DNA of 64,000 nucleotides from Amoebophrya sp. A120. Lineage: Eukaryota; Sar; Dinophyceae; Syndiniales; Amoebophryaceae. This document shows positions 9,301-18,000 of this stretch, one piece after another. Numbering within the stretch: position 1 is the first letter of the stretch; every line of letters begins with the position of its first letter. The notes under the pieces are model-generated. The model did not search any database, had not been told where the DNA came from, and saw nothing but the letters and a program-made list of their open reading frames with translations. The stretch covers positions 3,043,303 through 3,107,302 of the forward strand of contig CAJINV010000008.1 in assembly GCA_905178155.1 (NCBI GenBank), read 5' to 3'. Both the position numbers and the translations under genes were made by a program.

Positions 9301-11840
9301 GACGCATCAGAAGTCTGCACTCTTCCGCACCCAAACATATTTGCGATGCATACGCCGGAAGCAATGCCAATCTACCGTACGAACCCGGGGGGTGGCCCGA
9401 ATCCACAAATCCCCTGGGCGACGGCCTTGGCCTTGGGCGGTACTGCAACCTATGCATCCCACCACATGGGTCTTTTCAGTTCGCAGCAACCCCGCAAGCC
9501 GCAAGTGAAGCGGCGACACGAGGACAAAGCCGCGAGTTTTCTGGAGCACCAAGGCGACGTTGCTGTGGACGACCCGGAGAGTCGTGGGAGCTTGCATGGG
9601 GACTCCCCTGGAGTTGCAGTGCCCCCACGGGTGCATGTGACGGGCACGGGACCGCACTCCGTGTCGATCGGGGATGAGGAGCGTCGCAAAACGAAGGCCA
9701 CAAAAGGGGGCATCATGACCTCTACAACTTCCGGGGAAAAATTTTTTGAACAAACCGAGACAACAGGAGAACAAGGCAGCACCTCCTCCGGGGACGAGGG
9801 ATTTTTCGAGCCCGAATCTGCAGCAGAACACGCCACCTCCTTTCAAGACGTCAGCCAAGCAGCGCTTGGTGCACCGCCAGACCAAAACTACGTAATGACG
9901 CAACCACGCGAAGAAGAAGAAGAACCTCTCGTCGCAGAAGCAGCGGAATCTTTTTACCTCAGCGAGCCGACGCCCGCTCGGCTACGCGGCACGGCTAGAA
10001 ACCGGAAAAGCCTTGTTGCTGCGCCACCACAGATTCCAGCCGACCCGGATGCGAGTATAATTACCATGGCAGGCGTAAGTGAAAACGAAGGTGGGGGAAG
10101 TGAAAAACTTGCAACCCAGTCCGCAGTCGAGATGTTGGAACTACCACCCAATGAAGCAGTTTTGTCTGGTGCCTCGAGCGGCCCCGACCAGGACTTTCCG
10201 GTCGACACAGATAGTACGTCCTTCCTGGCCGTTATCCCGAGGGAAAAAACGTACCCACCTTACCATGGTCGAAATGGAAACAAGTCCGAAGCTTTTATTG
10301 TACATGTGCATGATCTACTTCTAGTTCTACCCTTCTTGTGTGTCCTCAAGCGATCTGCGGCCTGGGGCAGAGCCGGGCAAACAAGGCTCCAGAGCGCCCA
10401 GCCACCGGGATAGCTCCGACTCTGGGCATAATCAGGGTGCTCCCAAGGCCGTGACTCCCCTGATTAGCAGCCTTCCGATATGTTGAAACTGAAAGCGCGA
10501 GAAGGTCTGCACAGGAATTCAGGTCTGGTAGTCACTTCTACCGGACTAGGTGGTCTCCCGCGTCCCTGTCGATTGTTGTGTTTTTTTTCTGTTATCTTAG
10601 TGTCCGCTGGTTGTTCTGTGCGCCTAATGGCCCGTCCGTTGCGTCCTCGCTATATTGGCACCCCCCCTGCCAATCACTATGCATACACAGGAAGCCCCTT
10701 GGGTTTAGGGTTTAGGGTTGAAAAAGCCCCGAAGTTGTCGGAAAGGATGTTTCTTCTATGTCGATGGACAATGTGCCTGGCAAACTAATCGCTGACCATT
10801 CCCAGGGCTGAGCTCTGTTGTCGTTGTGTAGTTTCTTGGGTCCGTGTTGATTCTTTATCGTCGTTAAGGTTCTTCTTGGTTGAGGGGCCAAGCGCCTGGC
10901 AAACTAACCACTGACCATTCCCAGGCCCGAAGTTTCGTTTTGTCGTTAATCCCTCAGAAACGTTCAGGCTCCTCGAGGGATCAGCATCGGTGGCTGCGGC
11001 CAAATCAGTCTGCCTCAAGGGGCGGGCCGCTACCTTTTCCACGGCTTGAGTGGCCCTTTAAGGGATGGAGCTCCGTATCCGCGTGACCTGTCACTCTTGT
11101 TGTTTCTGGATTTGGTCGTCCTGATTCGTCCTAGACTCTTAACCCCATCTGGGATGTTTTCAAAACCTGCGGTGAGCAATGAAGGGATCCCCACGAATTG
11201 GAATTGAATGCTCTTGCTACCAAAGCCAAAGCCAAAGTCCTCAAGCGATCTGCGGCCTGGGGCAGAGGGGGGGGCAAAGTGTGCCGCGATTCCTTTGGCA
11301 TGACAAATGTGGGGTTGGGTCCGCTTCTTCTTCTTCGTCGTGAAGATTACTTTTACCAAGCGTGGCCGCATCAGTAAGTAAGCCACTTGGAGGAATTGTT
11401 TACCTCTAAAATGTGTTGAGCCATTGGATTTAAGATCTGACAGATGAGGACGACGAACAGGGGAAGAACAACTGCATGAAACCAATTCTGGGCATTCAAA
11501 GCTTCTGCCTGAAGACAACTACTCCACCAGGCTGGGTACTTTTTTGCACAGCATTACCGTGGGCGAGACAGAGGCTCTCACATCATCGCAGGGCGGTGCG
11601 GGGACTGGCGCTCCGGCCCGGGAACAAGTCGAGCTTTCCCAGGAAGATAAACTACCCGCGGTAGGAACGGCAACAGGGCTCCGCGGGACCACCGGTGAAA
11701 GGCCGGATAATACATCACGTGGCGTTGGATCCACCATGAACGGAGCGGAGGCAGCTAGTTCAGGAGAGGATCAAGCGATAACTTCGTCGGGTACGACGTA
11801 TGATCTTGAAAAGCGACCCTACATCGAACCCAGGAAGTGA
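309..11840 (+). CDS. Multi-EF-hand calcium-binding protein (5' partial)
   Basis: Exons: 309-505, about 809-1393, 1687-1999, 2314-2372, 2968-3013, 3201-3325, 4890-4964, 5750-5804, 6004-6214, 6482-6526, 6783-6990, 7210-7396, 7654-7693, 7850-8044, 8208-8324, 8588-8648, 8868-9042, 9358-10232, 11561-11840 (stop TGA). That is about 1283 codons; the start lies upstream of the window. Roughly twelve EF-hand loops are visible, for example YDFDADGKLSLAEL, RDLNGDGEIDSREL, YDIDGDKNLSPAEL, YDVNNDGKMSLEEL, YDLDDDGRISSAEL and DGDHSGDVTTFEL. Most keep the Asp/Asn positions 1, 3 and 5, Gly 6 and Glu 12. One (FDDNGLKEANAVL) is degenerate. The last 380 residues are acidic and low in complexity and end YDLEKRPYIEPRK. 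EF-hands bind Ca2+; with no enzyme domain seen, a sensor or buffer role is inference. Every join from exon 3 onward keeps codon phase. The first two exon borders are less certain. Confidence 0.8.
1394..1681. mobile_element. Introner, family A (intron)
   Basis: Left end TATCAACTGCAAATATGTCT, right end about CAGACCCACACATTTTTGCAGTTGACA. Flanks are gagta/gacta. Removal joins ..PDE-Y-IDIDS.. in frame. Its interior closely matches the element at 60895-61159. Confidence 0.85.
2000..2308. mobile_element. Introner, family B (intron)
   Basis: The right end GGGACGCTTTTCCTCAGGATA pairs with a diverged left end at 2000. Flanks tgaag/tcaag. Splicing joins AELK to AMRL inside the exit helix of an EF-hand. 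Confidence 0.7.
2373..2962. mobile_element. Introner, family B, carrying a nested introner
   Basis: Left end TATTCTGTGTAAAAACGTCT, right end GACGTTCTTGGACAGGATA. Flanks tccgc/ccccc (weak). Removal gives NSA-SELLVV in frame. It contains a complete family A element at 2494-2743. Confidence 0.7.
2494..2743. mobile_element. Introner, family A, nested in another introner
   Basis: Ends TATCACACATGC and GCATGTGATA are exact inverted repeats, followed inward by CCGGGTCTGGAAG and CTTCCAGAACCAG. Flanks tcacc/ccaca. Confidence 0.75.
3014..3195. mobile_element. Introner, family C (intron)
   Basis: Left TACCCAAGAAAAAAACTGTG, right ACTGTTTTTTCTTCTTGGATA. Flanks gcgga/tcgaa. The join ESG-SHTRP is in frame. 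Confidence 0.75.
3544..4760. repeat. GC-rich insertion bounded by direct repeats
   Basis: A 40-bp motif starting CCGCACTTGCGGTTG occurs at 3544-3584 and 4717-4760, with a partial copy at 4689-4705. The DNA between is much richer in G+C than the flanking introner. No credible coding frame was recognised; the long frames here are compositional. Confidence 0.6.
3925..4250 (+). repeat. Two-copy tandem repeat, unit about 160 bp
   Basis: Copies begin near CAGTGGCATCTCGTTGCCTA (about 3932) and CAGGGGCATTTCGTTGCCTA (about 4091). They stay alignable through a GCGTTACAC motif to about 4250, with many substitutions. Confidence 0.65.
4965..5744. mobile_element. Intron, probable composite introner
   Basis: It starts TATTATGCAGAGAAAAAAGG and ends near TTCGATG. 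The end repeats are weak and the flanks (actgc/gcgga) do not match, but the join DATTA-AEDLKTYD is in frame and completes an EF-hand entry helix. Its 780-bp length suggests additional nested DNA that I could not resolve. Confidence 0.5.
5805..5998. mobile_element. Introner (intron)
   Basis: Perfect flanking duplication ctgct/ctgct; ends TATCAGATTCGAG and CTTTCAATTTGATG. Splicing rejoins the EF-hand GRISSA-ELKTL. Confidence 0.8.
6215..6476. mobile_element. Introner, family A (intron)
   Basis: The ends TATCAAATGTAAAAATGTCT and its near-perfect inverse at 6446-6476 are bracketed by cgaat/cgaat. Removing element plus one duplication gives STIE-FDDNG in frame. Confidence 0.92.
6527..6777. mobile_element. 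Introner, family A (intron)
   Basis: Duplication agcag/agcag. Splicing joins VLPA-GNTNS. The reverse complement of this element is nearly the element at 7397-7648. Confidence 0.92.
6991..7204. mobile_element. Introner, family C (intron)
   Basis: Left TATCGCAAGAAAAAACTGTT, right ACACTTTTTTCGTACGATA. Flanks ggaca/ggaaa. The join TADGH-AAHAE is in frame. Confidence 0.85.
7397..7648. mobile_element. Introner, family A, inverted twin of 6527-6777
   Basis: Duplication gggcg/gggcg. The join SAGA-GGSDM is in frame. Read on the minus strand it is nearly identical to 6527-6777 along its length. Confidence 0.92.
7694..7844. mobile_element. Introner, family D (intron)
   Basis: Inverted ends built on TGTGCAAAAGTATCGTACTC / GAGTACGATACTTTTGCACT. 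Duplication ggaca/ggaca. The join RTLD-MGGDE is in frame. Confidence 0.9.
8045..8202. mobile_element. Introner, family D (intron)
   Basis: Same ends as 7694-7844, with TGTGCAAAAGTATCG at the left. Flanks cgcct/ctcct. The join NRA-LNYYDLDDDD restores an EF-hand. Confidence 0.9.
8325..8582. mobile_element. Introner, family E (intron)
   Basis: Ends TATGAAAATGCACAACTCC and GGAGTTATGCACTCTCATA. Duplication caccg/caccg. The join KDFT-VGAAL is in frame. Confidence 0.9.
8649..8862. mobile_element. Introner, family C (intron)
   Basis: Left TATCACAGGAAAAAAGTCTT, right GTAACACTTTTTGCGCACGATA. Duplication aaggt/aaggt. The join ANEK-VISKA is in frame. Confidence 0.88.
9043..9352. mobile_element. Introner, family A (intron)
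   Basis: Left TATCATGTGCAATACATAGG followed by TCTGGGTCTGGAAG; right CTTCCGCACCCAAACATATT. Flanks caccg/cgccg. The element happens to be open in the host frame, so retention would not introduce a stop. Confidence 0.8.
10701..10718 (+). repeat. Interstitial TTTAGGG telomere-type repeat
   Basis: Reads GGGTTTAGGGTTTAGGGT, two and a half TTTAGGG units. This is the telomere unit of plants and of dinoflagellates. Confidence 0.7.
10775..10925 (+). repeat. 32-bp direct repeat pair
   Basis: GCCTGGCAAACTAA.C.CTGACCATTCCCAGG occurs at 10775-10806 and 10894-10925 with two mismatches. Confidence 0.75.
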
Positions 11841-12067
11841 AATATCTTTGTGATGGTGCAACCTTTCCCTCCTTTGGAAATATTCATTGAGACACCGGCG
11901 ACGTGTATGATCGTATCAGCTGCAGGAGAATCGATTTTGCACCCTAAATTTATAGCAAAATTATGTGCCGCAGCACCGCATTTTTTATATTATACCAATG
12001 TAACTGTACGCGAGAGTGAGAGATCACTTCATATATCATTTTGAAACTGCAGAAGCGGCTTAGATAA
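11841..12067. other. Short intergenic or 5' region between genes 1 and 2
   Basis: 227 bp after the gene 1 stop. It is A+T-richer than the exons. It presumably holds the 3' end of gene 1 and an unresolved 5' exon or intron of gene 2; I see no clear signal. Confidence 0.5.
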
Positions 12068-15000
12068 TCATCGCGTGCTGTCTCTCTCGTCGTGCAATTA
12101 AGAAGTTTCTATCTTCGCAAAAACGTTCAAGCGTGGAAGGCAAATCCTAGCGCCTCCTGGGAGTCGCGAGGCACTTTTCATTTTGATACCACGCTCGCCG
12201 CCTCGTTCAGCGGAGGCGGTGACGCACAACAGGCCGAAGTATAAAATGCAAATATGTCTGGGTCTGGAAGGATTCAATTTGTTATGCTACTTTTGGAATC
12301 TACATAAAACCTGTATTGCATGAACACCAGCAAAAGAGGTGTAAAAATGTGTGCTACGCGGAGAGGGCGTTTCTCATACAGTATGAGCAACATCAGAAAG
12401 CCCTCGCAAAATCTCTGATGCTAGGGCATGCATCACAGACCTCATGGGTCATGCATAGCGCGAACCATAGATCCCTTTAGCTCTCACTCGGAGCCGAATG
12501 GTGAACGATGAGTGAAGGTAAGGCGCCGATGACGAGCAGCGGCTACAGCCCTATGGGATGATGGCGGCGACAAATAGTAACAGTGTCCCAACCCCGAACC
12601 CAGCAGTACCGGGTGGCAAGGGGGACGAAAGAAATCAATTACAGCAAAGTAATAGTGTCGAGGATGACCGCGGCGCGAGGTATGCTAGCAACAGTAGCAG
12701 TAGGGAGATCGGGCAAGGCGGTTCCGGGCGGGGACCAGTGGCAAACGAGCAGCACGAGACTGCCGGGGCGACAGACAACAAGCAGATCCCGGAAGGGCAG
12801 GACAAGAAGCAGGCCGCGTCGGCGAGAAGTAGCAGTAGTAGCAATTACGCGCAAGCAAATCGCCCGCGCACGGGCAAAATAGAAACCCTGCTGCCACCGC
12901 TCGAAGACGACGAGGTTGAGTACGCAGCCACGAACGCGCCGAACTCAGCAGGGCAACGCGCGCAGAGTAGCAGGCCCCCCCCCGGAGCACGGGGCCACAG
13001 TAGCCCAGGGAGAAACAAAAACGACCTAAGTTCAAGCGTTCCCCCCACGGAACCGAAGACGAGGGCCCCCCAGAGCCCGAAGCGCCTGAGCAGTGGCGTT
13101 GCGCGGGATGAGGCTTTGTACGCAAACTGGAAAGCTTCGCTATTTCCGGGGATCAAGGCGAAACGAGGCACGACAGAGCACGGCCCGGCAGCGGCAAACG
13201 TACGACAACAAGATGGCGAAACGTCCAATGCCAGCCAGCCAGCAATAGCGGGACCCCCGCGCGAACGAATCTCCGCTGCGAGGCAGCACGACGGGAAAGG
13301 CGAGGTACCGAGTAGCACCTCGGAACTGCTGCACGCTCCAGATGGATCAAGCAGCGCAGGGCAACGACAGGACTCAGCTGATCAGCCGTCAACGGGAGTT
13401 CTTGCGTCGCAGGAGAGCAACAGTAACTCTTCAGCAGCTCCAAAGGAATCTGGGTGGCTCGACGAGTTAGGCGAGTTGGACGGCGCCGATTTCCTCTTTG
13501 GCGACCAGGCAGGCGACAGCGACAGCGAAGGAGAGGGGCAGGCAGTAAGATCCCTAAACCACCTGACATGGAATCTGAACGGGCTCACGGCAAAAACGGG
13601 CAAAATGACGGAGAACTCGGAACGATTGCAGTCTGCACTATATCAAACAAGAACCACAAGCGCGATCTCTATTGAACTGAGAACCCCACTCCTCACGTTG
13701 GATCAGGCAGAACTGAAGAACTCACGCTTCCGCCCGAAGTTGGGCGCTCGAGTCTCAACAGCCACGGACGTGCGGAAGTATTGCGCGAGCGTCTTCGCCG
13801 GGGCGGTCGGCATAGTGCAGCGGGACTCCCTAAAAGAGCCACCGCTAGCGCAGATCCGCCGGGAAGTATTCACTCGCGAGGTCGACGCCGGTTTTCTCAT
13901 GAAGGAAGTAACGGAAAAAGAGGACATCGTTTTGTGGACGACGGCGGAGCTATCCACCGACCGGGTTTTCCAATGTGGGCTGTACAGACGCGACACCTAT
14001 ATTGCAAAGTACAAAGAGGAAGAACGCGCAACGGTCGCGAAGCAAATGAAACCGCTGCTGCAAGAACTGGACTCGACAGCAAGGCGCGCTGACCTTCGAA
14101 TTTTCGGCGGGGATATGAATGCCGAGTTCTATGAGGGCCCCGATGGCGAGTTTTTCTTCGCTCGCGAGAAAGTAGCGCCAGTCATACATGAGGAAGTGTT
14201 AGCACCCCTCGCCCGCCTCATGTCCCTCTACACTAAGTACCACTGCCCAGCTGGACCGACTTGCTTCCGCATTACGCCCAGACGGATCGACTTTGCCTTA
14301 ATAGGAGCTAAAGACGCGAACTCACTGAAGGTGAAACAGAAGAGAGTAAAAGTACCAGCAAACTGGCAATATGAGTTCAACAAGAAGCAAACACGGTGCC
14401 AGTGGCTAAAGGAAGACGAAACCCCGGACGAACCCGAAACGGACCACCTAGCAATCCACACAGTAATCCAGTGGAAGCCGACACAAGAAACAACGGACCA
14501 GGTAGCACCCGGCTCGGGACAGAATAACGCGGGCGCCACAGGTAGAAAGCCGACAGCGTTCAACGCAACCTACGCAGAACGAAAACCGGGCGGGCCCGCA
14601 GCTGCAGGCAGAGTCAAGGTCCTGAAGAGCAAGGCGGAATTTGAGAAGTGCGCCCCCTTCCCTGGAGCCATAGCCTGGCCAAGGGGGGCAGCGAAGAAGG
14701 AACAGCTGGCACCAATTCTCGAAGCCGCAGATATGCCAAGCACCCGCGCGGTAGGCCTTGACGGCATACCGAACTGGATCAGAGACTTGCTGAAGGCGGA
14801 GTGCCCCATGAAGGCGAGGAGCTTAATGAGCGAGCAGATGGAAGCTTTCTACGGCCGGAAAGGAGGAAGAAAGGCGAAGCGGGAGAAGAACCAGCAACCA
14901 GAAGAGCCGAGCCCGAAGGGGGGTGGCAACAGTGCCGAAACCGCCGATGAAAAGGCCCTGCGGGAGAAGAAAGAAAAGGTGCGCGAGCTAGTAGAAAGAT

Positions 15001-18000
15001 GGCAGGCGACGTACCCGAAGCTCGAGGAAGACGAAAACGAGGACAGCATCTACAAAAAGGCGAGGAGGGTCAGAAAGTTGGTAACCGGACAAGCCCGCGG
15101 CGAACTTGCGGGAGAGCTCAGTAAGATCAACATAGGAACAAAAGAGCAGCCGAACTGGGTGGAAGGAACGGAGAGAGTAGCAGAAGAGGTCGCGTTCTAC
15201 CACCTGCTCAGAAACGAGTTGATCCGAGCCGCTGAAGGGCTTGGCCACACCTTCAACAAAACGGAGTTCAGTAAAGCCTTCCAGCAGCTAACGGATGCGT
15301 CGGAGCTTGTCCCTGAAATCATCATCACCGGGCCGCAGTTACGGAAAACCCTTTCAAGAATGAATGGCGAGGCCGCCGGAGCCGACGGGATGCGAGTCGA
15401 AGGACTGAAATCCCTCACCGACAGTCAATTGCAGGATGTCGCAGACGGGATGACCGACTTTCTGCGTAAAGTCGGCAAGGCGATCAACTCGCCCGGCAAT
15501 ATGAGCCAGCTCATCCCGCACGCTCTGACGGTGTTGCAGGTCGAGACTCTGACGAAAGCGTCGGGGCCGATCACCGAAGTCAGTAAATTTCGCACCGTGA
15601 TCAAGAATACCTCAGTCATGAAGCTCCTCGTAAGCCACCTCACCTACATCGCAACACGGGTCGCCGATGTGAGTGACGTATTCACCCGATGCGGGGCAGC
15701 CGGGAAGCCAGCAGCTTCGTGCACCCTCCAGCTGCTAGAAGTACTCGAAAGCTGCCATGGCAACGAACTGCGCGACGGCTACGACGACCAAGACGAAAAG
15801 AAGGATAATAGCAAACCGGAGGCAAAGGCGACAGTCCCACCGCAGCAAACCACCACCAGCAACCCGAGCAAGGAACAGAAGAAAGGAGAAGAACAACAAC
15901 TGGGGGCAACAGCAGCCGTCAGTAGTAGCAGTCTAACAGAAGAGGCAGCCGAGGCCGCAGTTGAGGTAATCGAATGGATAAAGCTCCTGATGGGGCTCGA
16001 CGCCAGCAATTTCTACAACTGCTTGACATTGCCAACGGCGGTGCGGTGCATGAGACGCGCGCGCTTGCACCCGACTTTCATCAAGCTGATCATGCTCACT
16101 ACGTGGCCGAAGAAGATCTTCTTGCGGAACGGCGATCATTACGGAGAGGTGCGGGCCCACCATGATCTCATCCAAGGCTCCGTAGAGTGTATGTTGATCG
16201 GAGCAATAGTCTATATGGCCGGCGTCCAGAAGGTAGCCGACTTCTTCGAGGAGTGTTACGACGAACAAGGCCGAATAGTAGCAAGCAAAATCGAGGGCGC
16301 GGCGCACAGACTGAAGAGGAGCGTCAAAGAGTTGTACAGTGGTGACGACATTGACACGTCCTTCCCTGACTACAACTTGAGTGAAGTCGACGAGCTCTGG
16401 TATGATGCTGGCTCACTAGGCGGCTCAGCAACAGGATATCGGCGCACGCAGAGCTGGAACAAATATCGGAAAGTGCACACGCAACAACACCAGCCCGGTA
16501 CGTTGCAGCGACCCGACGGAGCACCGCGACCGAAAACGTCCTCCGCGCTCCAGTTCGTCGAACGATGACGGAACTCTGTGTCTCAGATACAGACCCGCGG
16601 ACCACGCGCTAGCGTTGCGACTTTTGAGCACAGTAAAGTCGGTCTACGAAGATATTTACCGAAGCGAAGGACAATATCTCGCGCCTCTAAAGTGCGAGCG
16701 TGTCTTTTCCGGATCGGCGGAGCAGTCCAAGCAGGTGCGTGAGGTCTTCTCTCCCTTCGGGATCGAGTTCACGGAAAAGCAAGCCGTGAAGATCTTGGGA
16801 GTGGCGATAAGTCTGAGTAGTATGGACGAGCAGCGGGCAGCACTGCGCGCGCAGGTCAGAAGAGCGATCGGAGCAGCACAGCACCACACAGAACAGCTAA
16901 TGGTCGCGCAGCCTCAAATGGATGGGAAAGAACTCCGAACAGCCGTTCAGGTCTTCTTCCTTTCGCCACTGATCTACCGCTTGCCAGTTATGCACCTCAT
17001 CTTCCAGCCAGAGGACTGGACGGAACTACTCACAGACATCGCGTTTGGCGTGGCCCGGTCGCTGGGTTTCAGCTGGGAGGCAATAGCGAAACTAGCAGAG
17101 AAGGCGAAAGTTGGAGGCGACGAGTTCTACCGAGTCATCTTCAGCGAGAATGTGCTAGCGCTGGTTGACCCGTATCTGTTAGGCATTAAGATTCTACGAT
17201 CAGCAGCACAGGCCGGCTACTTGACGGACCCCGACCGACTAATCAAGTGGGCGACGTTCCCGGTCACGTTTCACGGGGCTAGTAGCACGGGTTTGACAGA
17301 AGCAGACGCGGCCGACGTCGACGACAAGAACGAGGCTGGCGTAGCGCTGTTGGAAGCAACAGGAGAAGGCGCAGCGACAAGGTTACCGCCAGCAACCGAC
17401 TTGCGAGTGGCGGGCTTTGTCCCGGATCGGTCTGGACTCAGCGAGGAACCCTCACAGAGGACCGATCACCGACGCCGCTTCTTCAAGATCGAAGCCAACA
17501 ACGCCGGCGACGGAATCGTATCTATGCAGCGAAACAAACAGCGACGGAGTAGTTGTGAGGCCGTTTGTCTTACAGGTAAAAACAAAGCGGAAACATCTGA
17601 AGACCGAAACCGGCCGGAAGGAACAGAGAGCAGTAGCATACATCAGCAACGTACTGTGCGCAATACCGCAGCTGCTCCAAACGCAACAAGGAGTAGGACG
17701 CGACAGCTTCGTAATCTCACTAGAGAACTACCAGGACCTTCATGGAGGAACAAAGGGACCGATCCGACGAGGACAAGGAATCGGCCTGGACCTAGTGGAA
17801 GCAATCGAAGGACTACAGCTCTTAGGACACCGGGTCCTCCGGAAGAACAGCCAGAGCCGAACAGAGTTGAATGCGTCGCAGACGGTGCACGAAATCGGAC
17901 TCCGGTTCGTCAACATCCCGGGGCACGATAAGAACATGGACTGGCCGATCTACGAGTTTGGTGAGGAGCTGTTCGCCTTCGGCCCAGTGTCGTCTTGGCA

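Larger units (their letters stand above)
10342..11267 (+). repeat. Insertion flanked by perfect 31-bp direct repeats
   Basis: The same 31 bases, beginning GTCCTCAAGCGATCTGCGG, occur at 10342-10372 and 11237-11267. The block between contains telomere-type repeats (10701-10718) and a second repeat pair (10775-10925). Confidence 0.8.
10233..11555. mobile_element. Introner, family C, enlarged (1.3-kb intron)
   Basis: Left TATCCCGAGGGAAAAAACGT; right pairs as GGGTACTTTTTTGCACAGCA. Flanks gccgt/accgt. The join SFLA-VGETE is in frame and leads to the stop at 11838-11840. It carries an 895-bp-period insertion with telomere-like repeats. Confidence 0.75.

Noticed and set aside
16330-16375. Y-S-G-D-D string as the polymerase motif C
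   Set aside because: The thumb sequences follow the later FV..DD site, not this one, and no hydrophobic strand follows S-G-D-D.
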